NCBI GenBank assembly: GCA_947631685.1
Contig: CANRMI010000003.1
Location: forward strand, 124,001-188,000
DNA: 64,000 nt
From: an uncultured Lachnospiraceae bacterium
GTDB lineage: Bacteria; Bacillota; Clostridia; Lachnospirales; Lachnospiraceae
Reading direction: 5' to 3'
The first letter of the stretch is position 1; each line of letters begins with the position of its first letter. The position numbers and the translations under genes were made by a program. The notes below the pieces were generated by a model. The model saw only the letters and a program-made list of their open reading frames with translations. It did not search any database and had not been told where the DNA came from. Below, in pieces: positions 32,489 to 42,125 of the stretch.

Positions 32489-32515
32489 TTAGCACTGTCA
32501 AGCGGCGAGTGCTAA
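32489..32515. promoter_or_regulatory. CIRCE operator (HrcA site) for hsp20
   Basis: TTAGCACTG-N9-GAGTGCTAA, matching the CIRCE consensus TTAGCACTC-N9-GAGTGCTAA with one mismatch at the last base of the left arm. HrcA binds this element to repress heat shock genes. Confidence 0.93.
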
Positions 32516-32612
32516 ACTTTTTATAAAATTGGTGAGAACAATTTATAATTATTTGCCGATTTTATTTTATTATACGCAGCACAGGATATAAATCGCCAAA
32601 ACAGGAGCTCTT

Positions 32613-33332
32613 TTACAGAATCGGCAGAATGATCAGATGATAGATCACCGGTCCTAAAATGGCCGGCAGCATATTCGCGAGCCGGATCCCTTTATGAAAG
32701 ATCAGGTTGATGGCCACGCCCGTGATCAGTACAGAACCGATTAAGGAAAGATCCCCAATGAGCGCCTGGGTAAGAAACGGCGAGATCGCATGCGCAAGCA
32801 GCGTAATGCTTCCCTGATAGATTCCCAGCGGGATAGCCGCAAACATTGCGCCGATCCCCATAGTAGAAACAAAGATCAATGTGATCACACAGTCCAGCGC
32901 GGCCTTTGCCGCCAGCATGGAAAAGTCACCGGTCAGGCCATCCTCTAACGCTCCGATTACTGCCATCGCGCCAACGCAGATGACAAGGGTATTGGCCATA
33001 AAGCTATCCACAAATTTTGTGTCATTTGTTGCCCGCGCCGCTTTTTTGATGCGCTCTCCCAGATTTGTCAGATGATCTTCAATGTGAAGCAGTTCGCCCA
33101 CAAGCGTCCCGGGTACCATAGAAAAAATGATCATCATGGTCCCGCGCGTTCCAAACACCCCGTCCGTATACGTCAGCATCCCGGAGATTACACCGCCTAT
33201 CCCAATGAACAGTGTACAAAGCCCCAGCGCGTGCATCAGGGACTCTTCATGTTTTTTCACCGCGCCGGCATTGAGAAATTTGCCCAGAATGCCTCCCATA
33301 ATGACAGCCAGTACATTGATGAGTGTGCCCAT
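32613..33332 (-). CDS. DUF554 family membrane protein
   Basis: 239 residues with about seven hydrophobic segments. The start MGTLINVLAVIMGGILGKFL and the later LGLCTLFIGIGGVISGM are characteristic of DUF554 (YdfK-like). The biochemical function is unknown; a transport role is often assumed. It is a single gene with a hairpin upstream and about 200 nt from hsp20 downstream. Confidence 0.9.
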   Translation of the reverse strand: MGTLINVLAVIMGGILGKFLNAGAVKKHEESLMHALGLCTLFIGIGGVISGMLTYTDGVFGTRGTMMIIFSMVPGTLVGELLHIEDHLTNLGERIKKAARATNDTKFVDSFMANTLVICVGAMAVIGALEDGLTGDFSMLAAKAALDCVITLIFVSTMGIGAMFAAIPLGIYQGSITLLAHAISPFLTQALIGDLSLIGSVLITGVAINLIFHKGIRLANMLPAILGPVIYHLIILPIL

Positions 33333-33370
33333 GGTTGTCCACCTTTCCTCATAAAAATTCCGTACTCACA

Positions 33371-33400
33371 TCAGGGTGCAGCAAACTGACTGCACCCTGA
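33371..33400 (-). terminator. Hairpin after the coiled-coil gene
   Basis: TCAGGGTGCA and TGCACCCTGA, 10-bp perfect arms with a 10-nt loop, between the coiled-coil gene and DUF554. No strong T-run follows directly on the minus strand, so it may be a weak or Rho-type site. Confidence 0.5.
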
Positions 33401-33478
33401 ATAAAATATACATGAAATTTTTAACATCTGTATGCCAAAACTTGCCGCTTCCTTCCCCGGCTGCGCGGTGAAAACTTC

Positions 33479-34279
33479 CTACAGCTGTTCGTCCACCTGC
33501 GCACCTTTTATGTCTTCTTCTATCAGCTTCATTTTGTCCAGCATGTCGTTTATTTCCCGTTTTACATCATCCATGGAAGAAGCCTCTTTGACAAGCTCAA
33601 CAAACTCTTCCTGCTCCTTACGCTCCTCCCTGGCCTTTTCCAGTTTCTCCTCCTGCTCTTCCTTCTTTTCGGCCGTTTCCTCGGCTTCCTCGACCTTCTT
33701 CTCCTGCTCTTCGTCGACATGGTCTTTCGCTTCCTGCCACAACATGCCTATGACATCCTGACTGGCCGATTCCAGAATTCCGTCCGCCGTCTCCTGCGCC
33801 TTTTCCATGGGATTGCTTTTGAGCCGGTTTATTTTGGAAGAAGTAAGGGAGTGGCCGATCCCTTCTATCTGCGCCTCCAGCATATTCTGCTGTGACCGAT
33901 ACTGCCTCAGGGATTCTTCCCTTTCGGCACGCATCTCCTCCGTCATTTCTTCTTCGGGCATATTTTCATAGGAGGATATAAGCCCCTGCAGCTCATTCTT
34001 CTGAGCGGAAAGCTCTTTCATCTCTTCCCGGCTCTCATCCATTCCCGCATCTATTTTCTTATCCGCGGCAAAGGTATCCCCCACTATTTTAAGCGCTTTT
34101 TTGCGGGCAAGCTGTTTCTTCATCAGGATATTGTCCTCCTGCCCGTTCTTCATCATAGCTCCTGCGTTTATGCTTATGCTTTTCCCGCCGGCGCTTTTCT
34201 TAAGCTGCGCTTCTTCCCCGTGGCGTAAGCCCTTTTCATCCTGCCCTGCGTAGATCGCCGTATTCCTGTTTACCTGCAT
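33479..34279 (-). CDS. Glu/Lys-rich coiled-coil protein, related in layout to the 20-28 kb island
   Basis: 266 residues starting MQVNRNTAIYAGQDEKG. Nearly the whole protein from about residue 75 is helical and charged (SREEMKELSAQKNELQGLIS, EEETAEKKEEQEEKLEKARE). No signal peptide, membrane helix or Cys. Its layout (short N-terminus with V-N-R-N, Met/Gln/Glu coiled coil of about 60 residues, acidic tail) parallels the protein at 22585-23391, and it has leader copy 4, so it is likely a detached member of the same group. It lies 97 nt after the DHH gene. Function unknown. Confidence 0.7.
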   Translation of the reverse strand: MQVNRNTAIYAGQDEKGLRHGEEAQLKKSAGGKSISINAGAMMKNGQEDNILMKKQLARKKALKIVGDTFAADKKIDAGMDESREEMKELSAQKNELQGLISSYENMPEEEMTEEMRAEREESLRQYRSQQNMLEAQIEGIGHSLTSSKINRLKSNPMEKAQETADGILESASQDVIGMLWQEAKDHVDEEQEKKVEEAEETAEKKEEQEEKLEKAREERKEQEEFVELVKEASSMDDVKREINDMLDKMKLIEEDIKGAQVDEQL

Positions 34280-34287
34280 TCTGGCAT

Positions 34288-34319
34288 CCTCCTTGATCTT
34301 TCCGGGAAATTCGTTTCCC
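34288..34319 (-). promoter_or_regulatory. Conserved leader element, copy 4
   Basis: On the minus strand GGGAAACGAATTTCCC (34319-34304) is a perfect 6-bp hairpin with a CGAA loop, followed by AAAGATCAAGGAGGAT before ATG 34279. It matches copies 1-3, with A for G at one loop position. Confidence 0.7.
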
Positions 34320-34375
34320 TTCCGCCATGATATTTCATGACCTTTATTACTATATCGGCTTTGAAACGCGTCTCC

Positions 34376-35296
34376 TTAACTGTTTGCCATTTCACAGAGC
34401 TCCTGCAGCATTTTAGGCAGCTCCGTCTTCATAGTTTCATCGGTAAACTGGCAGGTTCCCACTTTCCTGTGGCCGCCACCGTTATATTTTAACATTAAGC
34501 TGCCCACGTTGACATTGGAGGTTTTGTTTAAAATACTGTAGCCTACCGCCGCGGAACAGCCCTGTCCGCCCCGTCCGCTCACGATCCACGCGGAAATGTT
34601 CTGCTCAGGATACATACTGTAGATCATAAAACGGTTGCCCGTATAAATGGGATCCACCCCTCTTAAATCGGAAATGATTACATTTCCTTCCACACGGGTA
34701 TATTTCTTCACCATTTCCTTGAATTTCTCTGTCTGCTCATTGTAGACTTCAATCCGCTCCTGCACGTCGGGCAGCGCCAGGATCTCTTCGGTTGACATAG
34801 TGCGGCAGGCTTCCATCAGCTTCTCCATCAGCTGATAATTGGAAATGGAAAACTGGCGCCACCTGCCCAGACCGGTTCTGGGATCCATTAAAAATCCCAC
34901 CAGGATCCAGCCCTTGGGATTCATGATTTCATCTATGGTCAAATTTCCCGAGTCTACTTTGTCCACGGCTTCCATCATGTCATCAAACTGGGGAAAGCGC
35001 TCCTTTCCTCCGTAATATTCATATATGATCCTCGCGCAGGAAGGCGTGATCCTGCTTTCGCCTTTATACTTTCCCTGCAGCTCCAGTCTTTCATGTTCGC
35101 TGGAATGGTGGTCAAACCACAGCCCGCAGCCCTCCACAAAAGGCACATTCGCCAGGCAGTCATTTTCATTTATTTCCACAAGCCCATCCTGAAGATCCTT
35201 GGGATGCGCAAACTTCCAGCTGTCAATAATTCCTGCCTCCAATAACAGCGCGCCGCAGGCCAGACCGTCAAAATCCGAACGAGTTACTAATCTCAC
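34376..35296 (-). CDS. DHH-family phosphoesterase-like protein
   Basis: 306 residues. The N-terminal motifs RSDFDGLACGALL (residues 6-18) and FDHHSSE carry the Asp and His residues that bind metal in the DHH superfamily. The C-terminal end has GGGHRKVGTCQF, like the DHHA1 GGGH motif. Members include exopolyphosphatases, RecJ, NrnA and c-di-AMP phosphodiesterases. The spacing of motifs is closest to proteins annotated as exopolyphosphatase-like in clostridia. Substrate cannot be assigned from sequence alone. Confidence 0.82.
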   Translation of the reverse strand: MRLVTRSDFDGLACGALLLEAGIIDSWKFAHPKDLQDGLVEINENDCLANVPFVEGCGLWFDHHSSEHERLELQGKYKGESRITPSCARIIYEYYGGKERFPQFDDMMEAVDKVDSGNLTIDEIMNPKGWILVGFLMDPRTGLGRWRQFSISNYQLMEKLMEACRTMSTEEILALPDVQERIEVYNEQTEKFKEMVKKYTRVEGNVIISDLRGVDPIYTGNRFMIYSMYPEQNISAWIVSGRGGQGCSAAVGYSILNKTSNVNVGSLMLKYNGGGHRKVGTCQFTDETMKTELPKMLQELCEMANS

Positions 35297-35371
35297 CGAT
35301 ATTTCCTCCTCTTATTAGGTTCTTTCATTATAAAAATTCCTCTGTCAGTGTACCACACTTTTCTGCTTTCT

Positions 35372-38300
35372 TCAATGAGGCTGTTCGCCTGATCTGCGAT
35401 TTTTTCTGTTCAGCAGACACAGGTATCCCATCAGGGAGCCCAGACTGAGACAGAACAGGACTACCCACAGATAGAAATAATCCCCGGTCTGCGGCACTTT
35501 GTCCCTTCCTGCGGAAAGGACAGTCCCGCTCTCCTTTAACGGCGCCGGTGAGGGCAGCGGGCTTACCTGCAGCTGTATGGGCGGCGCGGCCTTCGGCGTA
35601 GACGCAGGGGAAGGCGATGGCGCTGCCGGCGGCTGGGACGGCTGGGGAGAAGGAGACGGCTGAGAAGTATTTGGCTGTTTTTTGGGCTCTCTTTCATAGG
35701 TATTGGTAAAAGTAACCACCGCTCCCTGTGTGCTGCTGATCTGTGCCCTTGCGGTCTGGCCGCTGCCTCCTCCGGAACCGGATACATCTGTTACGGTATA
35801 GGTTGTAACGTACCCGATACAGCCTTCCGGCTTACCCGCGGTTTCCGTAACGGTATAGGTTTTTTCCGCGTCCAGTCCGGTAACGGTATACGAATAAACG
35901 CCGTCGCCGTCATTATCCGTGAAAATATCCGAGGAAGGGGAAATGGTCCTTACCGTCCTTCCGCTTTCATCCGTAATAGTAAAAGAAATCGTGTCCTTTA
36001 CCTGGTTCCAGCCGATAACCTCACTGTTGGGATCTTTCCTGCTCACTTGTTTTTGGATCACAAGGCTGCCTTGGGTACTGGTGTAGGTATCCGTAAATTC
36101 CGCCTGCGTCTCGTTATCTTTCGTTATCTCTACACGCGCCTGCAAACCGGTTCCGGAACTGCCTCCGGTAACCGCGTAGGTGATTCCTGCCTGGTAATTC
36201 GTAATATCATAATCCGACTCCGTAATCGTATAGGTGCCGGTAGGCAGATCTTTGATCTCACAGATATATTTCCCGCCCTGTTCCGAAAAAGCCGCGAGCG
36301 TACGGGTGTATTCTATCCCTGTTTCCACGTTTTTCACAACAAACCGGAGCTTTCCGCCGGCAATGGCTGCCTGCAATTCCTCCGCCCTCAGCCCGATCAC
36401 CGTCTTGGTCAGCTTGAGGGAACCTGTATCCCGTTTATAGGTATTGGTAAAGCTCACGGAGGCACTGCCGGACGCTTCGATCTGGATATTTGAAACCGTC
36501 TGCCCTGTCCGGCTTACAGAACTGCTGCCGGCCTCTACCGTATAGGAAACCGATTCCAGGGTATAGCCAGCCACATCCCTGCAGGATTCCGTTACCGTAT
36601 ACATGCCCGCGTCAAGGGAAAGCGTTTTCTTATAACTGCCGCTTGCAATGTCATAGCTCCATCCCGCGTCGCTGCCCCTTACCGTAATGGTATCCGCACC
36701 GTCCTTTATTTCAAAAGTCAGAGTGTCACGTACCCTTTCCCAGGCTTCCTGGGGCGATACCAAAACTCCTTTTTCCTGAATGCCTGTGACTGTCTTTTCC
36801 AGTACCAGCTTTGCGCTGTCGGAAGCAGAAGGAAAATTCTGGAAGAAAATGGTTGCAGCGGAGGCATATGCCTTCACACCCATTGCCTCCATGGCCTCCG
36901 TATCCGTATCCTCATCCGGAATCACAAAATAAACGGCCTCTTCGCTTCTGGCATATCCCGCAGGCGCCTGTGTCTCCGTCAGTTTATAGATCTGCCCCCG
37001 TACCAGCTTCACCGGACTGCTGCCGGGCACACTCACCATGCCGTCGCCTCCGGTAACCGCATCCCAGGAGCTTCCTCCCTCTTTTACAATAAAGCCGCTG
37101 CCGGACGCTTCCACTTCCTCAATATGGAAATGGGCCCCGGAGAGCGGTTCCATGGAGCCTCTTTCGTCATGATACTTATAGATCTGTATACTGGCCGTAT
37201 CCCCTACCGCCCATGCGCTGGGTCTGATGATCGCGGTTCCTATCCGGCTTTTGCTCTCCAGCGCGTCGGCGCTGTGTCCGCTTATGCTAAAGGTATTGCC
37301 GGAGTTTTCCTCATTTAATTTTTCATTGTTTCCGCCCGCAGAATAATGCAGAGAAACCGCCGCCCTGTATGTTATTCTTAAATGTTTTCCATCCGGCAGC
37401 TTAAAGGTCAGGGAATTTTCTTTCAGGCTGTAGGCGTACTGATAGTCCGCGCCTTTTGTCAGTTCCTGCTCGCTTCCGTCCTTCTTTACCTCCACTACCT
37501 TTATGCTGGTCAGGTCATAGGACAGGGCGCTGCCCAGCACATCTTTGCCGTCCAGCCAGTCCCCGCTGGAAAGATCTAACGCCCCGGGATTGATCTCCAC
37601 CGTATACTCCGCATAGGGCGCCGTGGTTTCATCATATTTCGCCGTCTTGCTCACAACGGGCTGGGGCGCCAGCGTGGTAGCCGCCTGCGCCTCTCCTATG
37701 GAACTTCCTCTGAAAGTGCCGGAAGCCTGATTTACAAATTTCCTCTCCCGTACAAATGCCGCCTCATCCGATACCTTCAGCGTATACTCCACAAAAAGAT
37801 GGGGTACACAGGTGGAAAAATCCCTTACCTCCTGAAGCTTGGCTATCTTCAGGATATTGGCATCCACCGGTATCCGGAAAACTATTTCTCTGCCGCTTTC
37901 CTGCAGTGTATAGCCCACGGCAGCATCGGGCAGCGCTGTTGCCCCTGCCTGCTGTACTGCCCACAGATTCAGCTCCGCTTCCCTAGTACCGTCCACATAC
38001 ATCGTTTTCAGTTGGACCCCTGCCGTCTCGTCCAGCACAAGTCCCTCCGGCAGCTTATCCACCAGGACGATCTCATCCCCTGGCCTCAGTCCGCTCTCCT
38101 CCGGCAGATCCAGCTTTGTCAGATCCAGCTTCAGGGTGTACCGGATGGCGTTGGCTCCTTCCACCGGCACTCCTGTCTTGGAAATCGCAGACTTGCTCTC
38201 CCACTCTGCAGATACCTCAGGAGAAGTCTTTTCCCCCACAGCGTCCTGGTACTTCACCTGCGCGTAATTCTTAAATTTGTGGCCGCTCAGAGAGCTGTCC

Positions 38301-39995
38301 GTTACCTTTGTGGTGTAATAGATTTCCACCGTCTTCCCGGCCAGGGAGTCCTGCAGATGAAGTCCTTCCCAATCTACACGCAAAACTCTGTCCTCGTCCA
38401 CCACGGTTCCGCCCAGTCCATGATAATTGTCTTTGGAAATGCCGGACACGGCAAGCCGCTTGTCCCCATCCACTGACAGATAGAGATCGCCAGTCAGTTC
38501 ATGCTTTCCCTTATCACCGCTCTCATCCACCCAGTCTGTCAAAACAATATTTTTCACATCGGTGGGAATATTCAACGTCACCTTCCAGTTTAACAGCGTA
38601 TTTCCTTCACCATCCTGGATGCATTCCACAAATTCCTTTGAGATCCAGTCCTTTCCCTGCAGAGAGTAAAAACCGGTATCAGAAAATTCCCCGCCGTTTT
38701 TTGTCTGTATCTGTGCCTTGTTGGAAATCGTATTCTGTCCGGTGCTGTTTAAATAGGCCTCGGTAATCGTTGTGGTATAAGTATAAGTATAAATGCCGGA
38801 ACCGGGCGGCGTTTCCGTAAACAGACTCTTATCCAGATTCTGGGCCACTTCCGCGTTTTCCAGTCCTACCCCCGGTATATCCGTTATGGAGGTAATATCC
38901 TCCCATTTTGTCCCGTTTAAATGAATGGTTATCGTCCATGTGATCGTCTTTCCATCCCCGGAGAGAACTCCGTCGCTCTTGTCTATGGAAGGCTGGCTGC
39001 TTGCTACCACCGCGGAAGCGGATTCCGTCTTCGTTTCTTTCTTATTGTTGGTATAATGCAGCGTCGCTGTATTTTTATATTCCTCGCCCGGCGTACTTTG
39101 CAGCGCTCCCGATTTATAACCTTCCTTTACATCCGCGGTATAGGTAAAGGTTATCGCTTCCTGTCCCGAAAGAGAGCCCAGACTCTGTCCCTGCAGCTTT
39201 TGATTGAGTTCCTCCAGGGTATAGCTTTCTCCCGGCTTAAAAAGCTCACTGCTACTGCTTTTCACCGTGAATTTGGACATGTTCTCCAAACCTTCGCCCA
39301 GTGTATCCTCAATCGATACCTCTGTGACCGCCCCGCTGTTCCACCAGGATTCTATCTTCAGTTCGTATTCCTGCCTGTATACCCCCCCCGTCTACGATTT
39401 CAAGATTTCCTATCGCCTGCTTCTGGACATACGCTCCGCTGACCGGCTCGCCTGTGTTAAAAGTGGGATGGACCGTGGCATCTCCTATCTGAATGTCCGC
39501 TTTCCCTCCGTCTTCGGTATTTTCCACCTTAACGGTGCCGGTAATCGTGGCACCTCCCTTTCTTTCTCCAGTATGCTGAATATAATCCGGATCAGTCAGC
39601 AAAATATGCAGTTTGTTGTCTTCCACCCAGTATTCGCCGATCTTTTTATTTCCGTTGTTCACATCCGGCAGGTCCCTGTGAGAGCTGTCTCCCAGCAGAA
39701 TGCCCGCCAGCGGGGTAATATCCGCCACCAGTTCAGTGGAGGTATCCCCATTTGCCAGCTCCCAGTTAAAAGTGATCCGCAATTCATCATCGTTCCTGAC
39801 CGTGTGACCGTCCGTAAGCGCTTCCCAGCTTCCCGCGCCGTTTTTGATCTCTATTGTATACCCCGTTAATCCAATGGAGCCGTTACCTATCGCCCCTTCT
39901 GCTTTCACCGGCATCGTGGCCACTGAACCTATAGCCGTTACCAACGTACAAAACGCCAGTAGATACGCCGTCAGGCGCTCCTTTAATCTTCCCAT
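35372..39995 (-). pseudogene. Large LPXTG-like surface adhesin, frameshifted at a G8 tract (possibly phase-variable)
   Basis: Two overlapping open frames form one gene of about 1540 codons. The first (39995-39309) has a signal peptide (YLLAFCTLVTAIGSVATMPVKA) and an N-terminal domain, then shifts at eight G (39382-39389 on the plus strand as C8). With seven G the text reads VDGGVYRQEYELKIESWW and joins the second frame, open to 35372. That part holds repeated DUF11/collagen-binding-like beta domains, a SpaA/Cna-B type domain with LTETQAPAGYA, three similar DUF5979-like repeats and a Pro/Ser stalk. It ends in the sorting signal VPQTGD, a hydrophobic helix and basic tail. A sortase would anchor it to peptidoglycan; none is in the window. 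Confidence 0.85.
39382..39389 (-). repeat. Homopolymer G8 tract at the adhesin frameshift
   Basis: Eight C on the plus strand (G on the coding strand). The product is truncated at 228 codons with this length; loss of one G restores the full reading frame. Homopolymers of this kind are classic sites of slipped-strand phase variation. Confidence 0.8.
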
Positions 39996-40057
39996 CTATT
40001 CCCATCCCTTTCATAGATGTCCCCTTGCAATTTATTGTATCACTTTCCGCCCGTTTA

Positions 40058-40438
40058 TCAAGTCCGGCTCATGTAAAAAAACACTGTATTTTCCTGCAAC
40101 CTGCACAGCTCGTCGTACTGCCGGTACATTTTCTGGACCTCATTTTCCAATATATAGTAGTGCCGGATATAAGGGATCAATAGTACTAGTATGACAGCCA
40201 CCAAAAGAAAAACCGCCGGGTCCGGACTTAGCCGCGCCAAAAAAAGCGCCAGCATTTCTAAGATTCCAAATGTTACGGTAACGATCAGGTGCACAAGTCG
40301 CTCATGCTGAAAAAAAGACACCTGCGTCAGATGCTCTTTTTTTCTTTTTTCCAGTTCTTCCGGGTTGCAGGGCGCCTCCTGTAATTGCCGTATCATTTCA
40401 TCCATAAACTTTCTGTATGCCAAAATTCTTTTTTCCAT
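40058..40438 (-). CDS. Small membrane protein of unknown function
   Basis: 126 residues. The first 45 are charged and helical (ILAYRKFMDEMIRQLQ, EELEKRKKEHLTQ), followed by two membrane helices (about 49-66 and 72-90) and a charged C-terminal helix. It looks like a two-pass protein with both ends in the cytoplasm. No family recognised. It is 62 nt downstream of the adhesin start and transcribed in the same direction toward it, so the two could share a promoter. Confidence 0.65.
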   Translation of the reverse strand: MEKRILAYRKFMDEMIRQLQEAPCNPEELEKRKKEHLTQVSFFQHERLVHLIVTVTFGILEMLALFLARLSPDPAVFLLVAVILVLLIPYIRHYYILENEVQKMYRQYDELCRLQENTVFFYMSRT

Positions 40439-40542
40439 GTCAGTCAGCCTCTCTTCCGCGCCTTTTTACGCCTTTTGTACGTTTCAGAATATTGCGTTTT
40501 TTATGTCATTTCCCGATTGTCCGATTGTATATTTCCGCAATT

Positions 40543-40556
40543 TATATTATAATTGT
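40543..40556 (+). promoter_or_regulatory. Candidate -10 region before the PocR-type gene
   Basis: TATAAT appears at about 40545-40550 within an AT-rich stretch, about 35-40 nt before ATG 40587. A convincing -35 is not visible. Confidence 0.4.
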
Positions 40557-40586
40557 ATTATATTACGAAAAGGGGGGCAATTCTAT

Positions 40587-41366
40587 ATGGAACTGAAAGA
40601 TTTTATGGATCTATCCAAGCTGCAGCAGATACAAGACGCGTTTTCCGACGCTACCGGCCTTGCGGCTATTGCGGTGGGTACGCATGGGGAATATCTGACA
40701 GAAGGGAGCAACTTTACGGACTTTTGTATGAAATATACCCGCGGCTCCGCGGAGGGCAACCGCCGCTGTGTAAAATGCGATAACGAGTGTACCGGCACAT
40801 ACTTCTGCCACGCCGGTCTGATGGATTTTTCCATCGATATTTTGATTGGAGACGAAAAGGTAGGTGCCATTATCGGCGGACAGGTACTTCCCAATCCTCC
40901 CGACGAGGACACTTTCCGCAAGACGGCACAGGAGCTGGGCATCCGGCCGGACGATTATATCGACGCCCTGAGAAAGGTTCCTATCAGTACCGAAAAGCGG
41001 ATCCGGGCGGCGGCCTCCCTGCTGGGTACCATTGTCAATCAGCTTGTGAATCTGGAATATTTTAAATACCTGAATACCAGCAGCCTGGAAACCCTGAAAA
41101 CGGAAATCCAGCATTCCACCGAAATCATCCACAAGATCAACAGCAATACCGGCCAGCTCAAGACAATCGCCAATAAGCAGAAGATGCTCTCTTTGAACGC
41201 CAGCATCGAGGCAGCCAGGAGCGGCGAGGCAGGTGTCGGATTTTCCGTTGTGGCAAAGAGTATGCAGGATCTTTCCTCCCAGTCGGCTATTATATACAAC
41301 GACATTGAACAGTCTGTTGCGGAGATTACCCAGACCACTTCCGTACTTTCTTCACTGTTCGAGTAA
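40587..41366 (+). CDS. PocR-domain sensor with a short methyl-accepting-type segment
   Basis: 259 residues from ATG 40587 (GGGGGG ribosome site). The N-terminal PocR ligand-binding domain (about 8-165) carries Cys47, Cys61, Cys64, Cys68 and Cys74 (RCVKCDNECTGTYFCHAGL) and VGAIIGGQVLP. A linker and a shortened chemoreceptor-like signalling part follow (about 180-255: KMLSLNASIEAARSGEAGVGFSVVA). No membrane helix is seen, so it is a cytoplasmic sensor. PocR domains bind small hydrocarbon derivatives such as propanediol in known cases. The aquaporin gene follows in 36 nt and may be cotranscribed. Confidence 0.85.
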   Translation: MELKDFMDLSKLQQIQDAFSDATGLAAIAVGTHGEYLTEGSNFTDFCMKYTRGSAEGNRRCVKCDNECTGTYFCHAGLMDFSIDILIGDEKVGAIIGGQVLPNPPDEDTFRKTAQELGIRPDDYIDALRKVPISTEKRIRAAASLLGTIVNQLVNLEYFKYLNTSSLETLKTEIQHSTEIIHKINSNTGQLKTIANKQKMLSLNASIEAARSGEAGVGFSVVAKSMQDLSSQSAIIYNDIEQSVAEITQTTSVLSSLFE

Positions 41367-41402
41367 TATATTTTAATATTATCAATTTTTAAGGAGGTTG
41401 CG

Positions 41403-42089
41403 ATGAAAAAATACATTGCAGAATTTATCGGAACGGCAGTCCTCGTGATCATGGGCTGCGGAACGGCCATGCTGGTAGGATGTGACGCGGCGGCAGGCTG
41501 TGGCTATCTTTTAACCGCTCTGGCATTTGGTCTTGTGATCGTTGGAATGGCATACTGCGTAGGAAATATCTCCGGCTGCCATATCAACCCCGCGGTTTCT
41601 CTGGGCGTACTCCTTAACGGCGGTATGGATGTAAAGGACTTTGTGGGCTATGTCGTTTCCCAGTGTTTAGGAGCTCTGGCCGGTGCCGGCATACTGGCGG
41701 CGATTTTCGGTCTCGGAAACGTCACCGATTTAACCGGCGGCTTTGGTTCTAACGGACTGGCCGGCGTAAACGGCAGCGCTGTCGCAGGTCTTTTGGTAGA
41801 AGTGGTGCTTACCTTCATCTTCGTGCTAACGATTCTGGGTGTTACATCCAAAAAGGCCGGCCACGGATCCTTCGCCGGCGTTGTAATCGGTTTTACGCTG
41901 ACTCTGGTGCACATCCTTGGAATCGGGCTTACGGGAACTTCCGTCAACCCTGCCAGAAGCTTTGGCCCTGCTCTTGTAGCAGCCCTCACCGGAAATACCG
42001 CCCCTATTTCATGCCTGTGGGTATTTATCGTGGGCCCGCTGGCAGGCGCCGCTCTGGCCGCAGTGGTTTACAAGGCTCTGGAAAAATAA
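41403..42089 (+). CDS. Aquaporin (MIP family, AqpZ-like)
   Basis: 228 residues with six hydrophobic segments and two half-helices. The first NPA motif is CHINPAVSLG; the second is TSVNPARSFGP. The Arg after the second NPA and the small side chains nearby fit a water channel (AqpZ) rather than a glycerol facilitator, which would have Asp after NPA-R. It has a strong AAGGAGG site. Its position after the PocR sensor suggests joint expression. Confidence 0.93.
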   Translation: MKKYIAEFIGTAVLVIMGCGTAMLVGCDAAAGCGYLLTALAFGLVIVGMAYCVGNISGCHINPAVSLGVLLNGGMDVKDFVGYVVSQCLGALAGAGILAAIFGLGNVTDLTGGFGSNGLAGVNGSAVAGLLVEVVLTFIFVLTILGVTSKKAGHGSFAGVVIGFTLTLVHILGIGLTGTSVNPARSFGPALVAALTGNTAPISCLWVFIVGPLAGAALAAVVYKALEK

Positions 42090-42125
42090 TATTTCCGCGA
42101 AAACAGAATCTTGGTGACTAAACAT

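Noticed and set aside
35372-39289. Independent surface protein starting at ATG 39289
   Set aside because: It has no signal peptide or ribosome site, and the upstream frame continues in sense through the G8 tract into a signal-bearing ORF.
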